A DNA stretch of 64,000 nt. It comes from Kocuria sp. GTDB taxonomy: Bacteria > Actinomycetota > Actinomycetes > Actinomycetales > Micrococcaceae. Below the pieces are notes generated by a model. It worked only from the letters and a program-made list of their open reading frames with translations, was not told the DNA's origin and did no database searches. The stretch covers positions 72,906 through 136,905 of the forward strand of contig NZ_JAUMTZ010000007.1 in assembly GCF_030530945.1 (NCBI RefSeq), in the 5' to 3' direction. Shown piece by piece: positions 18,047 to 26,122 of this stretch. A program made the translations under genes and the position numbers. Each line of letters opens with the position of its first letter. The stretch's first letter is position 1.

Positions 18047-19555
18047 TCAGTCCGACGAACTGCCCGTGCCCCGCACCATGGCCCGCAGGATCTCCAGGCG
18101 GTGCCCCACCTGCTTCTCGTGGCCGTAGGGGGTGGGTGCGTAGTAGTCCCGCCCCACCAGCTCGTCCGGCGGGTACTGCTGCCTGGCCACGGCGTTGGGG
18201 GCGTCGTGGGCGTACTGGTAGCCGCGGCCGTGGCCCAGCTGCTGAGCGCCCGGGTAGTGGGCGTCGCGCAGGTGGAGCGGGACGGGCCCGGCGCGGCCCG
18301 CGCGGACGTCCGCGATTGCGGCGTCGAGGGCCGTGTAGGAGGCGTTGGACTTGGGTGCCGTGGCCAGGTGCGCGACCGCCTCTGCGAGGGGGATGCGCCC
18401 CTCCGGCATGCCGATCAGCTGCACCGCCTGGGCGGCGGCCACCGCCGTCTGCAGCGCGCTGGGGTCCGCCATGCCGATGTCCTCGGACGCGGAGATGATC
18501 AGCCGCCGCGCGATGAACCGCGGGTCCTCCCCCGCCTCGACCATCCGCGCCAGGTAGTGCATCGCCGCGTCCACGTCCGAGCCGCGGATGGACTTGATGA
18601 ACGCGCTGACCACGTCGTAGTGCTGGTCGCCCTGCTTGTCGTAGCGCACGGCCGCGCGGTTCACGGCCTCCTCCGCGTGCTCCAGGGTCACCGTCACGGG
18701 GGCGTCCGGCTCCCCGTCCGCCGCCGCGGCCGCGGGAGCCTTTTTGTCCCCGTCCTCGTCCCCCGGGCCCCCCGCGGCGCCGGGTGCCGGGTGGGCGACG
18801 TCGCCCGCGTGGGACAGGGCGACGCCCGCCGCCGCCTCCAGCGAGGTCAGGGCCTTCCGGGCGTCCCCGGCGGCCACGTCCAGCAGGTGCTCGCGGGCCT
18901 CGGGTGCGAGGGCCACGGCCCCGTCGAGGCCGCGGGGGTCGACGACGGCGCGGTCCAGCAGCTGCCCGATGTCGTCGCGTTCCAGGGGCTGCAGCGTGAG
19001 CATGAGCGAGCGGGAGAGCAGCGGGGAGATCACGGAGAAGGAGGGGTTCTCGGTGGTCGCGGCCACGAGGGTCACCCAGCCGTTCTCCACCCCGGGCAGC
19101 AGGGCGTCCTGCTGGGCCTTGGTGAAGCGGTGGATCTCGTCCAGGAACAGGACGGTGGTGCGCCCGTGGAGGTCGCGAGCGCTCAGCGCCTCGTCCATCA
19201 CGCGGCGGACGTCCTTGACCCCGGCCGTCACGGCGGAGAGCTCCACGAAGGCGGTGTCGTGGCCGCGGGCGATGACCTGGGCGATGGTGGTCTTCCCGGT
19301 CCCCGGGGGTCCCCAGAGGATCACGGACGTGGGCGCCGCGGGGCCGGAACGCGCCCCCACCAGGGCCCGCAGGGGGGAGCCGGGGCGCAGCAGGTGCTGC
19401 TGCCCGACCACCTCGTCCAGGGTGCGCGGGCGCATCCGCACGGCCAGCGGCGCGCGGGACCTGCCCCGCCGGCCGGCGGGGTCCGGGCCGCCCACGGCGT
19501 CGTCCGCGGGCGCGCGGTCCATCGGGTCGGGGAGGTCGAACAGGGAATCGCTCAC
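18047..19555 (-). CDS. rarA: Replication-associated recombination protein A (RarA/MgsA)
   Basis: 502 residues from GTG 19555. A clamp-loader-like AAA+ ATPase acting at stalled forks. Walker A GPPGTGKT at about 82-89, Walker B FLDEIHRF near 137-144, sensor ATTENPSF near 167-174, and the C-terminal tetramer domain with YPPDELVGRDYY. Between about 250 and 285 is a low-complexity Ala/Gly/Asp-rich insert, where many homologues are shorter. Upstream on the same strand is dtd, 111 bases away; the order aspS-dtd-rarA is common nearby in actinobacteria. Confidence 0.94.
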   Translation of the reverse strand: MSDSLFDLPDPMDRAPADDAVGGPDPAGRRGRSRAPLAVRMRPRTLDEVVGQQHLLRPGSPLRALVGARSGPAAPTSVILWGPPGTGKTTIAQVIARGHDTAFVELSAVTAGVKDVRRVMDEALSARDLHGRTTVLFLDEIHRFTKAQQDALLPGVENGWVTLVAATTENPSFSVISPLLSRSLMLTLQPLERDDIGQLLDRAVVDPRGLDGAVALAPEAREHLLDVAAGDARKALTSLEAAAGVALSHAGDVAHPAPGAAGGPGDEDGDKKAPAAAAADGEPDAPVTVTLEHAEEAVNRAAVRYDKQGDQHYDVVSAFIKSIRGSDVDAAMHYLARMVEAGEDPRFIARRLIISASEDIGMADPSALQTAVAAAQAVQLIGMPEGRIPLAEAVAHLATAPKSNASYTALDAAIADVRAGRAGPVPLHLRDAHYPGAQQLGHGRGYQYAHDAPNAVARQQYPPDELVGRDYYAPTPYGHEKQVGHRLEILRAMVRGTGSSSD

Positions 19556-19666
19556 GCCACGACCCTACTGCCCACCCCGGACGGCCGCAGCGGTCCGCGG
19601 GGGCGGGCATGGGCCAGATCGGCCGACTCCGCGGGCGTCCCGTCCCGGGGTGACGGTGCCGGGGCG

Positions 19667-20119
19667 TCAGTCCCGCCGGGGCCGGTCCAGCTCCTCGCTG
19701 TCGACCAGCACGGTGGTCGGTCCGTCGTTGACGAGCGAGACCTCCATGTGGGCCCCGAACTCCCCCGTGGCCACCTCCACACCCTGGCCCCGCAGGGCGG
19801 CGACGAAGGCGTCGAAGACGGGTTCGCTCACCTCGCCGGGGGCTGCCCGGGACCACGACGGGCGTCGGCCCCTGCGCACGTCCCCGTACAGGGTGAACTG
19901 GCTGACCACGAGCACTGGGGCCCCGCTGTCCGCGCACGAGGTCTCTTCGGGCAGGATCCGCAGCCCCGCGACCTTCGCCGCGAGCTTCTGCGCCGTCTCG
20001 GGGGTGTCGGTGTGGGTGACACCCACGAGGGCCGTCAGCCCGGGGCCCGTGATCTCTCCCACGGTGCGCCCGTCGACGGTCACGGACGCGCGGGACACCA
20101 TCTGCAGCACGATTCTCAT
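19667..20119 (-). CDS. dtd: D-aminoacyl-tRNA deacylase
   Basis: 150 residues, usual length. Hydrolyses D-amino acids and glycine wrongly attached to tRNA. MRIVLQMVSRASVTVDG starts the fold; the active-site signatures are VVSQFTLYGD (near 90-99) and the cross-subunit segment VSLVNDGPTTVLVDS, with GPTT in place of the usual GPVT Gly-cisPro motif, which keeps the Gly-Pro pair. Between aspS and rarA on the same strand. Confidence 0.95.
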   Translation of the reverse strand: MRIVLQMVSRASVTVDGRTVGEITGPGLTALVGVTHTDTPETAQKLAAKVAGLRILPEETSCADSGAPVLVVSQFTLYGDVRRGRRPSWSRAAPGEVSEPVFDAFVAALRGQGVEVATGEFGAHMEVSLVNDGPTTVLVDSEELDRPRRD

Positions 20120-20173
20120 GACCGCAGTCCATCACACCGCCCCCCCCCCGTGGGCGCGGGTCCGCCGAACGGC

Positions 20174-20209
20174 GCACCGGCCGGGTCCCCTGAGGATCCC
20201 GGCCGGTGC
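20174..20209 (-). terminator. Hairpin after aspS
   Basis: GCACCGGCCGGG and CCCGGCCGGTGC make a perfect 12-base-pair stem around a 12-base loop, 38 bases beyond the aspS stop and 55 bases before dtd. No T-run. Likely terminator. Confidence 0.65.
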
Positions 20210-20247
20210 GCGGTGGTGCGGAGGGGGAACCCGCCCCCGCGGCGAAG

Positions 20248-22077
20248 CTACTGCGCGGCGGGGCGATCCGCGGTCTGCTGCTGCTCCCCGGAGACCTTGC
20301 CGGCCGTGCCCTTGGGCTCGGGCTTGGCGTCCACGCCGGCCTCCTTGCGCTGCTGCGCCGTGATGGGCGCGGGTGCGGCGGTGAGGGGGTCGTAGCCGTT
20401 GCCGGTCTTGGGGAACGCGATGACGTCGCGGATGGACTCCGTGCCGGCGAGCAGCGCCACCACGCGGTCCCAGCCGAAGGCGATGCCGCCGTGCGGGGGC
20501 GCGCCGAACTGGAAGGCGTCCAGCAGGAAGCCGAACTTCTCGCGTGCGTCCTCCTCGCTCAGGCCCATCACGCGGAACACCCGGTCCTGGACGTCCCGGC
20601 GGTGGATGCGGATGGAGCCGCCGCCGATCTCGTTGCCGTTGCACACGATGTCGTACGCGTACGCGAGCGCCGAGCCCGGATCCGTGTCGAACGTGTCCAT
20701 GAACTCGGGCTTGGGCGAGGTGAACGCGTGGTGCACGGCGGTCCAGGCGCCGGAGCCCACGGCCACGTCACCGGACTCAACGGCGTCCGCCGCGGGCTCG
20801 AACAGGGGTGCGTCCACGACCCACACGAAGGCCCAGTCGTCCTCGTCGATCAGGCCCACGCGGTGGCCGATCTCCACGCGCGCGGCGCCGAGCAGGGCGC
20901 GGGAGGGCTTGACGGCACCGGCGGCGAAGAACACGCAGTCACCGGGCTTCGCACCCACGGCCTCGGCCAGGCCGGCCTTCTCCGCCTCGGAGATGTTCTT
21001 GGCCACGGGCCCGGCGATCTCGCCGTCCTCCTTGAACAGGACGTACGCGAGGCCCTTGGCGCCGCGCTGCTTGGCCCACTCCTGCCAGGCGTCCAGCTGC
21101 CGGCGGGGCTGGGAGGCACCGCCGGGCATGACCACGGCACCCACGTAGGGGGCCTGGAACACGCGGAACGGGGTGTCCTTGAAGTACTCGGTGAGCTCGG
21201 TGAGCTTCAGGTCGAAGCGCAGGTCCGGCTTGTCGGAGCCGTAGTCCGCCATGGCCTGCGCGTAGGTCATGCGCGGGATGGGCGTGGTGATCTCCACCCC
21301 GATCAGCGCCCACAGCGCCTTCACGATCTGCTCGCCGAGGGCGATGATGTCGTCCTCCTCCACGAAGGAGGCCTCGACGTCCAGCTGCGTGAACTCGGGC
21401 TGGCGGTCCGCACGGAAGTCCTCGTCCCGGTAGCAGCGGGCGATCTGGAAGTACTTCTCGATCCCGCCCACCTGCAGCAGCTGCTTGAACAGCTGCGGGG
21501 ACTGCGGCAGGGCGTACCAGGAGCCGGGGGCCAGCCGCGCCGGGACCAGGAAGTCGCGGGCGCCCTCCGGGGTGGAGCGGGTGAGCGTGGGGGTCTCCAC
21601 CTCGGTGAAGCCCTGCTCGTGCAGGAGCGTGCGGGCCACGCGGTTGACCTCGGAGCGCAGGCGCATGATGCGCGCGGGCTCGGGACGGCGCAGGTCCAGG
21701 TAGCGGTACTTCAGCCGCGCCTCCTCCCCGACCTCCACGTGCTCGTCGATCTGGAACGGCAGCGGCGCCGCGGTGTTGAGCACCGTGAGCTCGTCCACCA
21801 TGACCTCCACCTCGCCGGAGGGAAGGTTGGGGTTCTCGTTGCCCTCGGGCCGCCGCTCCACGGTGCCGGTGACCTGCAGGACGTACTCGTTGCGCAGCTG
21901 GTGGAACTGCTCCTCGTCCCGCACCACGATCTGTGCCACGCCGGAGGCGTCGCGCAGGTCCACGAACGCCACACCGCCGTGGTCGCGGCGGCGCCCCACC
22001 CAGCCGGCCAGCGTGACGGTCTGTCCAATGTTCTCGGCGCTCAGCGCGCCGAGTTCATGCGTTCGCAACAAATGCAT
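20248..22077 (-). CDS. aspS: Aspartate-tRNA ligase
   Basis: 609 residues, the long bacterial type. N-terminal OB-fold anticodon-binding domain (GQTVTLAGWVGRRRDHGGVAFVDLRDASG), class II motif 2 region FQIARCYRDEDFRADRQPEFTQLD, a GAD insertion domain in the middle, and motif 3 GGIAFGWDRVVALLAG near the C-terminus. Starts at ATG with AAAAGGTGA upstream. A basic Ala/Lys/Gln tail follows the catalytic domain. Whether it is discriminating (tRNA-Asp only) cannot be settled without checking for gatCAB elsewhere. Confidence 0.97.
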   Translation of the reverse strand: MHLLRTHELGALSAENIGQTVTLAGWVGRRRDHGGVAFVDLRDASGVAQIVVRDEEQFHQLRNEYVLQVTGTVERRPEGNENPNLPSGEVEVMVDELTVLNTAAPLPFQIDEHVEVGEEARLKYRYLDLRRPEPARIMRLRSEVNRVARTLLHEQGFTEVETPTLTRSTPEGARDFLVPARLAPGSWYALPQSPQLFKQLLQVGGIEKYFQIARCYRDEDFRADRQPEFTQLDVEASFVEEDDIIALGEQIVKALWALIGVEITTPIPRMTYAQAMADYGSDKPDLRFDLKLTELTEYFKDTPFRVFQAPYVGAVVMPGGASQPRRQLDAWQEWAKQRGAKGLAYVLFKEDGEIAGPVAKNISEAEKAGLAEAVGAKPGDCVFFAAGAVKPSRALLGAARVEIGHRVGLIDEDDWAFVWVVDAPLFEPAADAVESGDVAVGSGAWTAVHHAFTSPKPEFMDTFDTDPGSALAYAYDIVCNGNEIGGGSIRIHRRDVQDRVFRVMGLSEEDAREKFGFLLDAFQFGAPPHGGIAFGWDRVVALLAGTESIRDVIAFPKTGNGYDPLTAAPAPITAQQRKEAGVDAKPEPKGTAGKVSGEQQQTADRPAAQ

Positions 22078-22230
22078 TCACCTTTTCGTTCGTGTGCTTC
22101 CCGGGGCTCCGCGCCCCGGTCGTGTCTGCGGGCCGGACGCTCCTGGCGCCCCGGCCGTGCCGGTTCCGGGCGCACGACGACGCCGCCCGCCCGGCTCCGC
22201 GTCTCCCGCGAGTCTACAAGCGCGCCCGGC

Positions 22231-23589
22231 TCACTCCCCCGGCGCGTCCGCACGGACCACGGTGGGGTGCAGGTCCTCCGCCGGGGGCTGCCAGGACGCG
22301 GGATCCGCGGGGACCTGCTCGCCCGAGCGGATGTCCTTGACCTCGTGGCGCACCGTGCCGTACTCGTCAGCGGTGGAGAACCACACGAAGGGGATGCCGC
22401 GGCGCTCGGCGTAGCGGATCTGCTTCCCGAACTTCTGGGCCGTGGCCGCGACCTCCGTGGCGATGCCCCGGGCGCGCAGCGCGGCGGCGACGTCCTGGGC
22501 CGCGGACCACGAGGCGTCGTCGTTCAGGGCCACGAGCACCGCGGAGGGCACCGCGCGGGAGACCGAGGCCATGGACTGCGAGAGGATGCGGGTGACCAGG
22601 CGCGTGACGCCGATGGACAGGCCCACGCCCGGGTACGTCTTCTTGCCGTTGCTCGCCAGCGACTCGTAGCGGCCGCCCGAGCACACCGAGCCGAGCTGCT
22701 CGTGGCCCACCAGCACCGTCTCGTAGACGGTGCCCGTGTAGTAGTCCAGGCCGCGGGCGATCGACAGGTCCGCCACGACCCGCCCGGGTGCGCGGCGGGC
22801 GGCCTCCCCCACCACCTCGGCGAGCTCGGCGAGGCCCTCCTCGAGGAGCTCGTTGCTCTGCCCCAGCTCGCGCACGCGCTCCACGAAGGAGGTGTCCTCG
22901 GTGCGGATGGCGGCGAGCGCCAGGGCCGCCCGGGCCTGCTCGGCGGTGGCACCCACGTGGTCCTGCAGGTTCTGCGCCACGGCGTCCGCGCCGATCTTCT
23001 CGAGCTTGTCGATCTCGCGCAGCACCGCCGGCGCGTCCGTGAGGCCGATCCCGCGGTAGAAGCCCTCCGCCAGCTTGCGGTTGTTCACGCGCAGCACGAA
23101 CGGCGGGATGGGCAGCTGGGAGAGCGCCTCGACCATCACCAGGGCGAGCTCCACGTCGTAGCGGAACGCCAGGGTGCCGTCCCCCACCACGTCGATGTCC
23201 GCCTGCGTGAACTCGCGGGCGCGGCCCTCCTGGGGGCGTTCCCCGCGCCACACTTTCTGCATCTGGTAGCGGCGGAACGGGAAGGTCAGGTGGCCGCCGT
23301 TCTCCACCACGTACCGGGCGAAGGGCACGGTGAGGTCGAAGTGCAGGGCCAGGGCCCCCTCCTTGGAGGGCTCGCCCTCGTCCTGCTGCAGGCGCGAGAC
23401 GCCGTAGACCTCCTTGTCGATCTCGCCCTTGCGCAGCAGCTGCTCCACGGTCTCCACGGCGCGGGTCTCGATCGAGGAGAACCCGTGCAGCTCGAAGGTC
23501 CGGCGCAGGGAGTCGAGCACGTGCTGCTCCACGATCCGTTCCTCCGGGAGCCATTCGGGGAAACCGGACAGGGACGTGGTGCGGGCCAT
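22231..23589 (-). CDS. hisS: Histidine-tRNA ligase
   Basis: 452 residues. Class II synthetase: FELHGFSSIETRAVE, then motif 2 FPFRRYQMQKVWRGERPQEGRAREFTQADIDVVG, the histidine-A segments VADLSIARGLDYYTGTVYE and CSGGRY, and a C-terminal anticodon-binding domain. ATG 23589 is the likely start. The 153 bases between hisS and aspS hold no gene. Divergent from the DUF349 gene across 196 bases. Confidence 0.96.
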   Translation of the reverse strand: MARTTSLSGFPEWLPEERIVEQHVLDSLRRTFELHGFSSIETRAVETVEQLLRKGEIDKEVYGVSRLQQDEGEPSKEGALALHFDLTVPFARYVVENGGHLTFPFRRYQMQKVWRGERPQEGRAREFTQADIDVVGDGTLAFRYDVELALVMVEALSQLPIPPFVLRVNNRKLAEGFYRGIGLTDAPAVLREIDKLEKIGADAVAQNLQDHVGATAEQARAALALAAIRTEDTSFVERVRELGQSNELLEEGLAELAEVVGEAARRAPGRVVADLSIARGLDYYTGTVYETVLVGHEQLGSVCSGGRYESLASNGKKTYPGVGLSIGVTRLVTRILSQSMASVSRAVPSAVLVALNDDASWSAAQDVAAALRARGIATEVAATAQKFGKQIRYAERRGIPFVWFSTADEYGTVRHEVKDIRSGEQVPADPASWQPPAEDLHPTVVRADAPGE

Positions 23590-23676
23590 GGGGGCAACTC
23601 CTCGATCGCGGTGCGCGTGCCGGGGCCGGCGCGCCCGGACTGCGGGGTGTGCGCCGCCGCGGCGGTGTCGCCAGTC

Positions 23677-23703
23677 ATTCTAGGGCGCGCGGCTGACTAG
23701 GAT
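23677..23703. promoter_or_regulatory. Candidate overlapping divergent -10 boxes (hisS / DUF349)
   Basis: The intergenic region has TAGAAT read on the minus strand (23677-23682, towards hisS) and TAGGAT read on the plus strand (23698-23703, towards the DUF349 gene). Both fit TANNNT. Neither has a clear -35 box. If both are used, the two transcripts would start within about 30 bases of each other. Confidence 0.3.
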
Positions 23704-23785
23704 GGCCGTGTCCGTCTTTGGAACCCCCACCCGGTGAGGCGCCCCACGAGGTCCCGGGTGAGGCCGTGCAGAAAGAGTTGTAGCG

Positions 23786-25330
23786 GTGACAGAACGTCCT
23801 GAATCCGACGACCGCCCCGTGCAGGGAGCACCCGTGCCCCAGGCCCCCGAGGAGCAGCCCGGCGCGCCCGCGGCCCCGACCCCTGCCGCGGAGGAGGCGG
23901 CACCCGCGCCACGGACGCAGGAGCCCGCCGCCGCCCCGCGCCCGGGCGCACCCTCGGCACCCCGGCCGGCGGCGCCGTCGTCGCCCGGGCCCAGGCCGGC
24001 CGCCGCCCCTGCAGCGACGCGCGCGCCCCAGCCCGCACCGGCCGAGACGGCCCACCCCGCGCTGTCCCCCGCCGAGTCCGTGGCCCGCGCCGAGAAGTTC
24101 GGCCGTGCGGACGAGAACGGCACCGTGTACGTCACCGTGCAGGGCACCGAGCACGAGTGCGGGCAGTTCCCGGACGCCACCCCGGAGGAGGCCCTCGCCT
24201 ACTTCGCCCGCAAGTTCGACGACGCCGAGGCGCAGGTCGCACTGCTGGAGCAGCGGATCGCCGCCAAGGCTCCCGCCGGGGAGATGCGCAAGACCGTGGC
24301 CCACGTGCGGGAGCAGGTGGACGCCCACACCATGGTGGGTGACCTCACGGACCTCTCCACGCGTCTGGACACCCTCGAGGACGCCATCCGCGTGGCGCTG
24401 GAGCGCGAGCGCGAGGAGTCGAAGAAGCACCGGGCGGCGCAGCTGGCCCACCGCACCGCGATCGTGGAGGCCGCCGAGGAGGTGGCCGGCCAGGATCCCG
24501 AGAAGACCCAGTGGAAGCACTCGTCCGCGCGCATGGCCGAGCTGTTCTCGCAGTGGCAGGAGCACCAGAAGTCCGGCGGACGGCTGTCCAAGACGGACGA
24601 GGACGCCCTGTGGAAGCGCTTCCGCAAGGCGCGCACCACGTTCGACCGCCACCGCAAGGCGTTCTTCTCCTCCCTGGACGAGACCAACACGAAGGCCAAG
24701 CGCGTCAAGGAGGGCCTGATCGCGGAGGCCGAGGCGCTGTCCGGTTCCACCGACTGGGGCGAGACCGCCGGGAAGTACCGCGAGCTCATGGACCGCTGGA
24801 AGCAGTCCCCCCGCGCGTCCCGCAAGGACGACGACGCCCTGTGGGTCCGCTTCCGCGCCGCCCAGGACGTGTTCTTCGACGCCCGCAAGGCCGCGAACGA
24901 GCAGATCGACCGCGAGTTCGAGGGCAACCTGGAGGTCAAGGAGCAGCTGCTCGCGGAGGCGAAGAAGATCCTGCCGGTCAAGGACATCGACGCCGCCAAG
25001 AAGAAGCTCGCGTCCGTGCAGCAGCGCTGGGAGGAGGCCGGGAAGGTCCCGCGCGCCCACATGCGCCGGGTGGAGAACGAGCTGCGCTCGGTGGAGGACG
25101 CGGTCAAGAAGGCCGAGGACGACAAGTGGCGGCGCACCGACCCGGAGACCAAGGCGCGCTCGAACTCCATGCTCTCCCAGCTGGAGAACAAGATCGCGGA
25201 CCAGCGTGCGGCGGTGGAGGCCGCCCGCGCGTCCGGCAACGAGAAGAAGGCCGCCTCGCTGGAGAAGGACCTCGCCACGAGCGAGCAGTGGCTCGACACG
25301 CTGCGGGCGTCCGCCGCCGAGCTGGGCTGA
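23786..25330 (+). CDS. DUF349 repeat coiled-coil protein
   Basis: 514 residues from GTG 23786 with GAAAGAG upstream. Residues 1 to about 105 are disordered and rich in Pro, Ala and Glu. The rest is highly charged and helical and contains several DUF349 units, recognisable by repeated W-K-x-S or W-K/R-Q-S and DALW-x-RFRxA(x)DxFFxxR patterns, for example LWKRFRKARTTFDRHRKAFF and LWVRFRAAQDVFFDARKA. No signal peptide or membrane segment, so cytoplasmic. Family function is unknown. Some DUF349 proteins have been linked to ribosome or stress phenotypes, but nothing here shows this. Confidence 0.85.
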   Translation: MTERPESDDRPVQGAPVPQAPEEQPGAPAAPTPAAEEAAPAPRTQEPAAAPRPGAPSAPRPAAPSSPGPRPAAAPAATRAPQPAPAETAHPALSPAESVARAEKFGRADENGTVYVTVQGTEHECGQFPDATPEEALAYFARKFDDAEAQVALLEQRIAAKAPAGEMRKTVAHVREQVDAHTMVGDLTDLSTRLDTLEDAIRVALEREREESKKHRAAQLAHRTAIVEAAEEVAGQDPEKTQWKHSSARMAELFSQWQEHQKSGGRLSKTDEDALWKRFRKARTTFDRHRKAFFSSLDETNTKAKRVKEGLIAEAEALSGSTDWGETAGKYRELMDRWKQSPRASRKDDDALWVRFRAAQDVFFDARKAANEQIDREFEGNLEVKEQLLAEAKKILPVKDIDAAKKKLASVQQRWEEAGKVPRAHMRRVENELRSVEDAVKKAEDDKWRRTDPETKARSNSMLSQLENKIADQRAAVEAARASGNEKKAASLEKDLATSEQWLDTLRASAAELG

Positions 25331-25352
25331 CACCCGGCCAGCCACAGCACCC

Positions 25353-25389
25353 ACCGCCCCCGTCCCGGTTCCTCCGGGGCGGGGGCGGT
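25353..25389 (+). terminator. Terminator hairpin of the DUF349 gene
   Basis: ACCGCCCCCGTCCCGG pairs with CCGGGGCGGGGGCGGT: 16 base pairs with one G-T wobble and a 5-base loop, 22 bases past the stop. Strong stem, no T-run beyond TCTCGT. Confidence 0.65.
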
Positions 25390-25462
25390 CTCGTGCCACC
25401 CGTTCTCCACAGATGGTGTGCGGCTCTGCCGCCGCGGGCGGTCCGTGGGGTGGGATGGGACC

Positions 25463-26080
25463 ATGACCGCCCTCGCCCCCGTCACGCGCCCCGGCGCGGA
25501 CGCACGCCCCGACGCCCCCATCCCGGTGTTCCTGCCCGGGCACCCGTTCAGCCGGGCCGAGCTGCACGCACTCGCCGCGGACGGCGTGCTGCGCCGCGAG
25601 CTGCTGGAGGCGCACGTCCACGCGTGGCAGCCGCCCTCGGACGCGCTGCGGATCGCGGTGCTCTCCCGAGTGGTCCCGGGCAACCTGCAGCGGCGCGGGG
25701 TGCTCGGGCGGCTCGGCGCCGCGTGGTTCCACCGCTGCGCCCCGGAACCCTCGCCGCTGCCCGTCCTGGTGGACAAGGGCGCACGCACCACCACGTCGGT
25801 CCCCGCGGGCATCGTGCTCCACCAGACGAGCTTCGGGCCGCAGGACCTGGTGACGCACCGGGGCATCACGCTCACCTCCCCGCACCGCACCGCTGTGGAC
25901 CTCGCGCTGCACGTCCCTGGTCCCGCGGGCGACGCCGCCCTGCTCGCCATGCTGGGCAGCGAACAGCTTTCCTGCACCCCCGCCGGGCTCGTGCGGGAGC
26001 TGGAGACCATGCCCAAGACCCCCGGGCGCCGGGCCGCCCTCGCGCGGGCGCGCAAGCTGGCGCGGGCGCTGGAGGGCTGA
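25463..26080 (+). CDS. AbiEi-like / DUF559-type orphan protein
   Basis: 205 residues from ATG 25463 with GGGATGGGA upstream. The N-terminal part (FSRAELHALAADGVLRRE) resembles the winged-helix start of type IV antitoxin AbiEi, and the middle (TTSVPAGIVLHQTSF, HRGITLTSPHRTAVDLAL) resembles the AbiEi C-terminal region in which a gene-specific element such as the phrase 'TSPERTAVDLA' is typical. No nuclease motif and no AbiEii nucleotidyltransferase gene is next to it: the neighbours are the DUF349 gene and rel. It may be a transcription factor rather than an active antitoxin. Assignment by pattern only. Confidence 0.55.
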   Translation: MTALAPVTRPGADARPDAPIPVFLPGHPFSRAELHALAADGVLRRELLEAHVHAWQPPSDALRIAVLSRVVPGNLQRRGVLGRLGAAWFHRCAPEPSPLPVLVDKGARTTTSVPAGIVLHQTSFGPQDLVTHRGITLTSPHRTAVDLALHVPGPAGDAALLAMLGSEQLSCTPAGLVRELETMPKTPGRRAALARARKLARALEG

Positions 26081-26099
26081 CCCGTCGCGACCGGCCGGT

Positions 26100-26113
26100 G
26101 GCCCGCACGGGCC
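26100..26113. terminator. Short hairpin between convergent genes
   Basis: GGCCC and GGGCC form a short stem in the 42-base gap between the AbiEi-like gene (plus) and rel (minus). It is the only stem in this gap and could end either transcript; weak. Confidence 0.25.
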
Positions 26114-26122
26114 CGGGGAGGC

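Noticed and set aside
20206..23700. 1,164-codon plus-strand frame.
   Set aside because: Antisense to aspS and hisS, with composition typical of shadow frames.
26081..26122. Repeated GGCCGGTGGCCCG between the AbiEi-like gene and rel as a possible attachment site.
   Set aside because: The second copy is rel coding sequence, and no integrase or tRNA is near.
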